Assembly: GCA_029582165.1 (NCBI GenBank)
Contig: CM055874.1
Location: 4,414,114-4,478,113 of the forward strand
Reading direction: 5' to 3'
Source of the DNA: Portulaca oleracea
Taxonomy: Eukaryota > Streptophyta > Magnoliopsida > Caryophyllales > Portulacaceae
DNA length: 64,000 bases
The notes beneath the pieces are model-generated. The model made no database searches. It saw only the letters and a program-made list of their open reading frames with translations, and was not told where the DNA came from. Position numbers and translations under genes: made by a program. How positions within the stretch are numbered: position 1 is the stretch's first letter; the number at the start of each line of letters is the position of its first letter. This document shows, piece after piece, positions 55,964 to 64,000 of this stretch.

Positions 55964-57650
55964 AGTAATAAGTACAATACTGTAAGTTGAGACTATTTTT
56001 ACCAACACTTTTCGAAATATGAATAATTTAATTTCAATTTTCCATAGAGTATATAGGATGATGGATTCAATAGCAATCAAACATAAATAATGGATTCAAA
56101 CTAATCGAACTATTAGCGTCTCTTTAGGTGAGAACCTTTTTCACTTTGCATTATCGACCGTATCAGGTTACAATCAATTTTCAAATGGTCATAGCACGAA
56201 ATATGAAAGTTCTCCATTTATAGACTATTATCATAACTTGGAACTTTGGAAGTCATGTTAGTAAGATTTTTTTTTTTTTTTTGGGTTGCTTTGTGAATAT
56301 TAATATTAATTATTTGAAAGTTAAATTTAATTCCTTTGTTTTATATCTTCAATTATTGTTTCACAATTTACATTGTAGGTGGTGATTGACATTTCATTAG
56401 TGGAATCATTCTATTTTGCTTCAAAAAAAAGCATTCAAATTGTAAAGATACTAATCAATGAGCTAACAGTACAGTTGGTATCAGTTGTATTGTTGTATTT
56501 CACAGTTTTGGGATCGATTCTTAGAAGTAATAATAGGTCTACATATCTGATTTTTCCTCCTAATGGACTAGTTGGCCCGCTTTTAGGTTCTCTGGATATA
56601 AGCCTGGTTTTCCCCCTCCTTAATAGACTGGTTGACCCACTATTACTCTATTTGAAATAGGAAACCAGTGGATGATTCGACTAATAAATGTTTTTTTAAA
56701 AAAAAGGTGATAATAGGAGTCTTACCCCAATACACTTCTTAAGTGTCGCACCTTTTTCCCAAATTAATATTTTTAATGATTTTTTACACTAATTTTTTTA
56801 ATAGTAAGTATTCATTATCAATTATAAGTACATTTAGTTGCGTTCGATACATGAGTGAATATAAATGAATACAACTTTAGACATATAATTGATATTCTAA
56901 TTGAATCAACCTAATTTTTTAAGCATATTTTAGACATTTAAAAATAGAAAAAAATAATGAATATAAATATAACTTTACTCAATTTATATATAATATTTTA
57001 TTTACAAAATTTATTTATATCATTTTATTTCAACTTAATATATAATAATATAATTTAAATAATTAGACAAGATACTTAAAGTACTATCATTCAATTAATT
57101 TGCACCAAAAAGAATCATATTCCATTGGATAAACTTTTAAACGTTTGAATTATTCCACATCTGAGCAGATCCACAATCCAAGTAAAACATATCACCATCA
57201 GGATTCAGGAAGAAATTAATTCAAGGAAAGCTAGATCAAGATTCCATTGGAGCATTTGAAGTGTTAAATTCAATTTTTTACTCCATTTATGAAGTGGACC
57301 ATTAAAAATTTGAGCTAAAATTTAACTCATCAAAATATTTCCTCTCCAATGGTAAATATTAAAAAAGAAGGCAAATGAAAAATTGAGAGAAAAAGAATAG
57401 AGAAAGAGGAGAGAGAAAAGTAACTCGCAATCTACATTAATTTTTAGTCCACTTGATCAATCTGTTCACTCAATAATAAAAAAATCGCACTTTAACACGC
57501 TCTTTTTTCTTACTTGTTGATGGATGAGAAAAAATTGTTTAGCTTCAATTTGAATTGCCCTCCCTAGTTAATTAATGTGCTAATCAAGAACTTAATTCGT
57601 AGATAATCATCAACCAATCAATATGTTAAAAACAGATCAATCCCTTCAAT
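55964..57650. other. AT-rich spacer 3' of UGT-9
   Basis: The 93-aa plus frame at 56379-56660 has a doubled LVGPLLGSLDISLVFPLLNR-like pattern but no family motif; the underlying DNA repeats (CTAATGGACTAGTTGGCCCG and TTAATAGACTGGTTGACCCA). Otherwise I see nothing. Confidence 0.3.
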
Positions 57651-57710
57651 TTGCATCATCATCATCATGATTCATCATCATGAATTCATGATCATCATCA
57701 TCATCATCAT
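57651..57710. repeat. ATC/GAT microsatellite at the UGT-9 stop
   Basis: CATCATCATC-type repeats run up to and through the stop codon. On the coding strand they read TGA TGA TGA..., giving six stops in a row (57692-57709). Confidence 0.85.
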
Positions 57711-59176
57711 CTGGTGACATAATCAACAAACGAATCCACCTCAACCCTGGAAGCACCTCCCTTAACAACAGCCCTTCTGAGAACATCCCCTGTTTGTGCC
57801 GCCCTTTTCCTGATCTCCTCACCTTCCTCCGAACCTGACCCCATCAATCTCCTAACCACATTCTCAATCACCTCACTTTCCACCAACTCCTCCCTCCGAA
57901 CCCAGCTCCGAACCTCGATCCCGACCCTCATCACCTGGTTTATCAAAACCGCATTCCTCGGCTGGTCCGAGTGCATCGGCCAAGCCGCAATGGGGACCCC
58001 GCGGCTCATGCTCTCCAAGCACGAGTTCCACCCGCAGTGGCTCATGAACCCACCCGTGGACCCGTGGCTCAGGATCTCCAGCTGCGGGGCCCACTCCCGA
58101 ACCACCATCCCCCTATTCCCGACCCTAACCTCGAACCCAACCGGCAGGTTCGGGGGTTTTCGGCCGGCGTTTTCCTGCGAGAAGACGTCGTCGTTGTCGG
58201 CTTCTCGGAGCACCCAGATGAACTTCTGCCCGCTTCGTTCCAACCCGGTCGCAAGCTCTCGGATCTGATCGTCGGACATGGATGTCGTCGTCCCAAAAGA
58301 GACATATAAAACAGAGCTTTTCTCCTGCTTGTCTAGCCATTCTATGCATCTGTGTCTCCTACATTCTACGACATTCCTTTGAATTTGTATCGGATTCACC
58401 GGTCCAACAGCAAACAGCTTCTTATTCGCATTCACGGGTAGTTTTTGTAGCAAATCCATGTACTTTCCCTCAACTTCTCTACACGTATTGAACAATCTAC
58501 CACTCTCAAAATCCAAAACTCTGTACTCCTTAGCAATAAACTCCGAAAACTCCTGCGTAAAACACCCTTCATTCGAGGGCACACACGGGATCAAACCCGG
58601 CTCAATCTGAAATGGCTTCTCCTTGATGGAGTCCCAAATGTAGAGGAACACAGTGAACGCAGACACAGACTGAAACGCGAATGATTCGACATTCGAAAGC
58701 TCCCTGACATCCTGAACCACAGAAGCCATGAGGGTGTCGTGAACCACGACAACCCTCCTGAACTTCGTTGAGAGTTCGTGCAGGAGTCTGCGTATGGGGT
58801 TCCTAAGGTGCGCGCAGGCGTGGAAGAGCGGCTGAAGGTGGCCCGGGAACTTGACCGGGGCGGCCGGGTCAGGCGGCGGGCAGGTGAAATGCGGCAGTTG
58901 GAAACCGTGGAATGTGATGTTGGATAGGAAATTTGGGTTCCAACCCTGGACTCGGAGTTTGGCTTGGTGGTTGTGGGTGGTGGAACCGGCGAAATGGAGG
59001 GAGATGTGATCATAGGAGGTTAAGAGGCATGAGAGGTGGAGGATTTGATTGAGGTGGCCTTGGAGGGGGAATGGTACCATGAGAATTGCTACTTGAGGTT
59101 GAGGTTGAGGTTGAGGTTGAGGTTGAGGAGGATGGTTGTTGTTATGATCTTCTTGATGGTTACTTTGGCTTGCCAT
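57707..59176 (-). CDS. UGT-9: divergent zeatin O-glucosyltransferase-like UDP-glycosyltransferase
   Basis: The single exon encodes 489 aa starting MASQSNHQED. It is longer than its relatives because of a Pro-Gln repeat at about residues 17-28, encoded by a TTGAGG microsatellite on the plus strand (59093-59129). Catalytic His41 lies in LQGHLNQ and Asp147 in VVHD; VSFGT is at 292-296 and the PSPG box at 362-405 (HCGWNS 380-385, final Gln405). HNHQAKLRVQGWNP replaces [14 protein letters not shown]. It is more GC-rich than the others and separated from UGT-8 by 14 kb, so it is probably the oldest lineage here. The only close relative in the window is the 33.9-kb fragment. All key residues are present. 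Confidence 0.93.
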   Translation of the reverse strand: MASQSNHQEDHNNNHPPQPQPQPQPQPQVAILMVPFPLQGHLNQILHLSCLLTSYDHISLHFAGSTTHNHQAKLRVQGWNPNFLSNITFHGFQLPHFTCPPPDPAAPVKFPGHLQPLFHACAHLRNPIRRLLHELSTKFRRVVVVHDTLMASVVQDVRELSNVESFAFQSVSAFTVFLYIWDSIKEKPFQIEPGLIPCVPSNEGCFTQEFSEFIAKEYRVLDFESGRLFNTCREVEGKYMDLLQKLPVNANKKLFAVGPVNPIQIQRNVVECRRHRCIEWLDKQEKSSVLYVSFGTTTSMSDDQIRELATGLERSGQKFIWVLREADNDDVFSQENAGRKPPNLPVGFEVRVGNRGMVVREWAPQLEILSHGSTGGFMSHCGWNSCLESMSRGVPIAAWPMHSDQPRNAVLINQVMRVGIEVRSWVRREELVESEVIENVVRRLMGSGSEEGEEIRKRAAQTGDVLRRAVVKGGASRVEVDSFVDYVTR

Positions 59177-59238
59177 GAGATGGTACTACTACTACTACTA
59201 GTTGAGGTGTGAAGTGTGAACAATGAGAAGGTGTTTGT

Positions 59239-59246
59239 ATATAATT
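59239..59246 (-). promoter_or_regulatory. Probable TATA box of UGT-9
   Basis: The minus strand reads ATACAATTATATACAAAC, 63-70 bp upstream of the ATG. Confidence 0.5.
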
Positions 59247-59544
59247 GTATGTAGTTATCGTGAAATGTTTGGATTGTCTAAAGTTTGTGTTGGGATGTTA
59301 AAATTAGGATTCTAGTTATGGTTGATGGTTAGAGTAGTTTGAATTGGAATCGTAAAATCGAATTGATGATGGTAAGATTCTAATACATCAGGTAAATAGA
59401 AAGAAAGGCTCAATGACAATCAAATCTTTACAAATATTCACTAAAATAAAGCAAAATGTTAAATTATATTTTAAGGATAACTTTAATAAAAAAAATTTTA
59501 TTGTTATGACAGAAATTTTAACTAATAATATGCACGAATATTTT

Positions 59545-59745
59545 AAGCTTTGGTTGAGATGGCTCCACATGGTATCAGAGTCAGACCTGAGTAAGAGGTC
59601 TCAGGTTCGAATCTTAGCGTCCCCCCCCTAATATTCATTTGCACAAGGTGAATGAGGTCTCTGCACATTCACGTGGGGGAGCATGCAGAGTATAAAACCA
59701 TCATTTGACCTACAATTATCAGTTTAAGCTTTTAGTTAAGGTGAT
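59545..59745 (+). repeat. tRNA-like interspersed repeat, one unit plus the start of a second
   Basis: AAGCTTTGGTTGAGATGGCT followed by CCACATGGTATCAGAGTCAG, then GGTTCGAATCTT (B-box-like), then GTATAAAACCATCATTTGAC, and 180 bp on the start again (AAGCTTTTAGTTAAGGTGAT). A partial relative lies at 61815-61930. A/B-box-like motifs suggest a SINE; TGGTATCAGAG is also the usual primer-binding phrase of Copia elements, so a retrotransposon fragment is the alternative. Confidence 0.55.
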
Positions 59746-61388
59746 TCCACATAAGATGGTTCCAAAGATGACATTGTAGGATCATAAAATTACATCAAGA
59801 ATTTTTGAATCATAAAATTATAAATTTGGATCGAAATTTTAATAACTATAGTTGGATGACTTGGACATCATGTGAAAAGTTAATACTTTATTTGAACAAG
59901 TCTAGATTAGAGTTCCTACAATAAAATGCTTATTGTAATTATGACCATGTGAAGAACTATTCTTTGCCACTTTTGATTGTTCAAGATATTTTGGTATATT
60001 ATATATTGCTTAATCATACTTGTCACTTGTACTAGTTTATAATTTATGGTAATCTTTCTCATTAATTTTTCTTGGGGTGGGCAAGGGGGGGTGATCCTTT
60101 CACAATTTCTGTCAGATAGCTGTAATCATGCTATATAATATGGTGTCTATATTATAATATATTGGTTTATAATTACCTTTAATTACTAAATGTCAATTGG
60201 AGTAAGGACCATAGTTCATAAAGCATATATTAATATTAGTTGCCTCAATAATTGACTGACTTTTAATTGTTAATTAGACCACATAAAAAGAGGTGCATTG
60301 ATGTGCATATGGAAGCTTTATGGATTGGATTTTAATAATTATAAACTAGTATTTATTATTTTTTTATTGATATTTTTTTATTTTAATAACTATATGTAAT
60401 GTTATAGTAAATTTTCTATTCATAATTATCTAATTCATAAAATGTTGTGTATATTGATGTGCATATCGAAGCCTTATTGATTTGATTTTAATAATTATAA
60501 ACAGGTAGTTTGATATTTTTGATATATTTTTTTATTTTAATAACATACAATATGTAATGTTATAGTAAAATCTTTTTTCATCATTTATCTAATTCATAAA
60601 TATTATATGTAATGTTATTGTGATTGGCCAAAAATTTTTACTTCCACTAACATAATAATTGTAGCGATTAGTGAGTAGATCATATATATATGGGTGGATC
60701 CTCAATGCTAAGGGTGTTCACGGACACCCAGTACGCTTTAAAAAAATTTAAGAAATTTATTATATTTTAGGAGATTGTTGTCTGTTTACAATAAGTGGAC
60801 ACCCTAGAAAAGACCGAAAAAATATCAATAAGGATGTCCAATTCAACACACCAGTCCAAACTATTTAAAATATTATTAAGTGAATACTACTAATTTTGTA
60901 ATATAGATCTACTGCTGAGATCATACATATTTATTAGTAAATTAAATATCTATTTTGTTAGTGTTTTTAAAAAGGTTAAGACTTACTAAAATGTATATAT
61001 AAGATGAAATTAATCCTCCAAGCACCATATTCTTTGTCTATTTTTAAGTAGTTTTATTTAGAAGGGTTAAGATATATATTTGGCTAAAGTGTACGGAATT
61101 ATGTTATTTATATATTTTAAGTACTTTTTATATGTCAGAATGCTGAAGGAGAACTTACCCTGTGATTAACACCGAAAGAAAAACCATGTGGTTTCAGAAA
61201 ATCACACACATAGATATGGAAAGATATATATACACACACAAAAGTATAAAGTATATGCATGCATATATAGGGCTTTGAGAACCAGTGAACGTAATACTAA
61301 AAATGGTAGTAACTTATGTCAATATTTCTCAAGGATAAAAGTAAGAAAATATAAATTATAGTCATAAGAATAATTGGCGAGGGAGCTT
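59746..61388. other. AT-rich spacer
   Basis: A phrase (GATGTGCATAT-GAAGC, then TGATTTTAATAATTATAAAC) occurs twice, near 60300 and 60455, and again partly near 60600: a local duplication of about 155 bp. No gene. Confidence 0.45.
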
Positions 61389-61550
61389 TATATATATTGT
61401 ATGCACTTGGAGCATGTACTCAAATATTTATAGGTGAATAATCATTATAATATGAGTGAATAATTTAATATATGTGATGAACAATCTAATATATATGGGT
61501 GAACAATCATACTATCTGAAACACATATTCTAGATGCACCTAATAAATTA
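61389..61550. mobile_element. GCATGTGCTC-family MITE
   Basis: Starts TGTATGCACTTGGAGCATGT and ends ATTCTAGATGCACCTAATAA, with GTGAACAATC repeats inside, as in the cluster at 6313-6842. Confidence 0.6.
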
Positions 61551-63086
61551 CACAAAGGTGGAGGTAAAGATTATTTTACAAAAGTAAAGGTATTTAAGAT
61601 AATTTTGGTAGAGGTGGGGAGAGCAAATGTATATATTTCTTTTTTTAAAAATTATAAAATAATACTAAATTTTAAAAAAGTTAAAGATGACCATAGCCCT
61701 TTAAGGCTAATGAAAAGTGAGATACATCCTTGTTAGAGTATAAAATTATTACTGGACTTTCAACTATTAATTTTATACTTGAGAATTGTTAACTCTTTTT
61801 TTTAAATAATAATACATCCTTGGTTGAGGTGATTCCACATGATATTAGAGTCAGACTAATCAATAAAAAATTATGTAAGGGAACATGTTAAAATATAAAA
61901 CTATTACTTGACCTTCAATTAAAGTTTAAATATTGATGCTGCTAATAAATATGCTATTGAGGCAATCACGGCTTGGGGTCTTGAGACCCTGTTCTTTTGT
62001 ACGGTTGGTAAAATACGAAAATTACAATGAAACCAATTTCATATTGTAACTCATTATAATTTATAATGGGTAAAATTTAGTCAAAGTATCAATTAATTTA
62101 GACCAAACGATGTCTTTATAACAATAAAATCTTTTCGTTGGCTTCAAAAAAGATCTATTTAATTTGTCTCTTAGACCGACTTGAGAATTGTTAACTCTTT
62201 TTTTTTTTTATAAAAGACACATTGAGGGATTTGAAGGAGCTAGCTAAGTGATGTGATGCAAGGAGTGTTTAATTTGGATTGGTTGAGAGATACTCTTTAT
62301 ATTGTGCCGACTCAACATTTGCGATATATATGCATACAACGGCATGTCGGCAAACTCCATGCATGCATTTTTCACCTGATTTTCATGTTCATCAACAATC
62401 AACTTCTTCAGTTCAGGCCACATGCAGTGACCTACACTTTATCCATCCTTAATTTATTTTTAATGTCACAACTACTTATATAACTCCATGCAGTCCACAG
62501 TGACGTGGTCATATTGGGTACTTAATTAAGGGGATGCAATGGGCGATAAGGAAGAATGGTAGATGATATTCATTGCCTCCTTTTAAAGTTCAACTGGAGT
62601 AATATTTCTCAGGTTTACAGAGAAGCGAATAGGGTAGCTGATCAATTTTTTTAAAAAAAGGTCATAATTTGCCAGCAGCTGAAAAATGGAAGCATATAAT
62701 TCAACAACATTCAGATCAGATGAGCATTTGGCCATGATTCTTCATATCTCTATTTTCAGTTTTCTTTAGGTCTCTGCATGAATATTTCCTTTGATGTATT
62801 GATTTTCAGTTTTCATGGCTAATGCTTCTCATTTTGTAGTCTGTTAATGACTCTGTTTATGCCTTACAAATTCCATCGGTTCAGTCTGGCTTTGCGAATA
62901 AAAGGGTCCTATGACCGTTAACTTTCAAAAAAAAATTCAACAACATTTTGTATGAGTATAGAGTGGGTGGATTTCTTAGGTGAAAGAAATTGAGAAGGAA
63001 GAAGTGTGGTTGAAAAAAAAAAGAAACATTAATATCAAAACCTTAGTTCTAAGACCATGTGAAAAATAATTGATTTAGCATCACCT

Positions 63087-63087
<1 letters not shown>
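61551..63087. other. Repeat-derived spacer
   Basis: About 61815-61930 is a decayed copy of the 59.5-kb repeat. About 62000-62110 is the right half of a Stowaway-like element (TTGTAACTCATTATAA; AAAATTTAGTCAAAG). The doubled TTGAGAATTGTTAACTCTTT phrase (near 61783 and 62180) marks a local repeat. The 76-aa plus frame at 62253 is not supported. Confidence 0.4.
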
Positions 63088-63132
<45 letters not shown>

Positions 63133-63144
63133 ATATATATATAT

Positions 63145-63676
63145 AGGAAAATTGGATTATAATAATCTCTACTTTCACCAATTGGACAATGGTGGACCGT
63201 ACTTTCACTTTGTATTCTGGTGGTCCAAAAAAAATAAAATTGGATTGTAGTGGGATATTTTCGAGAGAATCATTAGATTTTGTGTTGCATTTGATTCAAA
63301 ACTTAGTATAACACTTTACAATGATTTTTAATGAATTTACAGCGTTTCTCCCAAATTTTTTTCATTTTTTTACTATTTTTTTACGATTTTTTAACTTTTA
63401 TTATTTTTAAAAAATCATAATAATTATTCGGAGTCTCAAAAAAATAATATAAAAAATGTTTTTAGAAACTACAATTTATTATCTTTCTAGGGGCGGGAAC
63501 GAAAAAACAAAGACAATATAATGTAGGAATGAAAAAAATAAGAAGAATATGGAGGTGGATTTGGTACCACTACAATCCAATTTTATTTTTTCTTTGGACC
63601 ACCAGAATACAAAGTGAAAATATGGTCCATCATTGTCCAATTGGTGAAAGTAGGGATTATTAGAATCGAATTATCC

Positions 63677-63677
<1 letters not shown>
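63145..63677. mobile_element. Foldback-type element with ~105-bp inverted arms
   Basis: The left arm (63145 to about 63254: AGGAAAATTGGATTATAATA, then CTTTCACCAATTGGACAATG and TTGTATTCTGGTGGTCC) is the near-exact inverse of the right arm (about 63570-63677). A TA microsatellite flanks it on both sides, so it inserted into one. The AT-rich centre has no coding frame. Confidence 0.85.
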
Positions 63678-63713
<36 letters not shown>

Positions 63714-63714
<1 letters not shown>

Positions 63715-64000
63715 GGGAAATTGGATTCTAATAATCCCTACTTTTGCAAATTGGATGGCAATAATCCCTACTTTAAATTTGTATTCTGGTGATCCAAAAA
63801 AAATAAAATTTTATTGTAGTGGGACATAATCGAGAGTATACCCTAAATATCATAGATTTGTGCTGCATTTGATTCAAAACTTTGTATAACACTTTACCAC
63901 GATTTTTAACGAATTTACAGCACTTCTCTCAATTTTTTTTCTATTTTTTCTATTTTTTATGATTTTTTCAATTTTATTATTTTTAAAAAATCATAATAAT
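63714..64000. mobile_element. Second copy of the foldback element, cut by the window edge
   Basis: AGGGAAATTGGATTCTAATA, then TTTGTATTCTGGTGATCC and TTGATTCAAAACTTTGTATA repeat the left part of 63145-63677 in the same orientation, after a further TA tract. The right arm is outside the window. Confidence 0.8.

Noticed and set aside
57971..58309. Plus-strand frames of 92-112 aa antisense to UGT-9, and similar frames antisense to UGT-1, 2, 3, 5, 6 and 8
   Set aside because: They mirror conserved UGT codons (for example the PSPG box) and have no motif, promoter or start context of their own.
59565..59620. A tRNA gene suggested by TGGTATCAGAG and GGTTCGAATC
   Set aside because: No cloverleaf with an acceptor stem and anticodon arm can be drawn; the motif is part of a repeated unit.
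1..64000. A multi-enzyme biosynthetic gene cluster
   Set aside because: Only glycosyltransferases are recognisable; no P450, terpene synthase, acyltransferase or transporter frame was found.

Overview
The window looks like nuclear DNA of a dicot plant. It is AT-rich, with long non-coding stretches full of short inverted-repeat transposons (MITEs), a SINE, LINE 3' ends and LTR remnants. Its recognisable coding content is one family of intronless UDP-glycosyltransferases (UGTs). No bacterial, organellar or viral gene order is visible. I cannot name the species.

The core is a tandem array of UGT genes, all on the minus strand, between about 9.2 and 59.2 kb. I number them UGT-1 to UGT-9 from left to right. 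The full-length proteins (459-489 aa) have a family-B glycosyltransferase layout: a catalytic His in a QGHLNQ-like motif, a partner Asp in VIHD or VVHD, and a 44-residue PSPG box running from WAPQ to HSDQ with HCGWNS inside. The N-terminal pattern ([17 protein letters not shown], then [12 protein letters not shown]) is the one I associate with zeatin O-glucosyltransferases (UGT93-like). That assignment rests on motif memory, not on a search. Six copies are open end to end (UGT-1, 4, 5, 6, 8, 9). Three carry one frameshift each (UGT-2, 3, 7). Two more are only fragments (32.3 kb and 33.9 kb). At 40.1-40.4 kb the 3' and 5' flanks of a copy lie next to each other with no gene between.

Region by region: 1-9.2 kb is non-coding and repeat-rich, with a solo Copia-type LTR and several MITEs. 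9.2-31.4 kb holds UGT-1 to UGT-6; flanks shared between UGT-4 and UGT-5 and blocks shared between other intergenic regions show recent tandem duplication. 31.4-35.6 kb is a debris zone with gene relics, a LINE fragment and a palindromic MITE. 36-43.7 kb holds UGT-7, the empty site, a LINE 3' end and UGT-8. 43.7-57.6 kb is gene-poor, with a gypsy-like LTR segment, a full-length SINE with target-site duplication, a 66-bp tandem repeat and more MITEs. UGT-9 (57.7-59.2 kb) is the most divergent and most GC-rich copy. 59.2-64 kb is repeats again, ending in two foldback elements set in TA microsatellites.

If the family assignment holds, the products would be soluble cytosolic enzymes moving glucose from UDP-glucose to a hydroxyl on a small acceptor (zeatin-type cytokinins or a specialised metabolite). 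The array would then be a birth-and-death cluster with diverging paralogs, gene conversion and decaying copies, not a multi-step pathway: no other enzyme class is visible.
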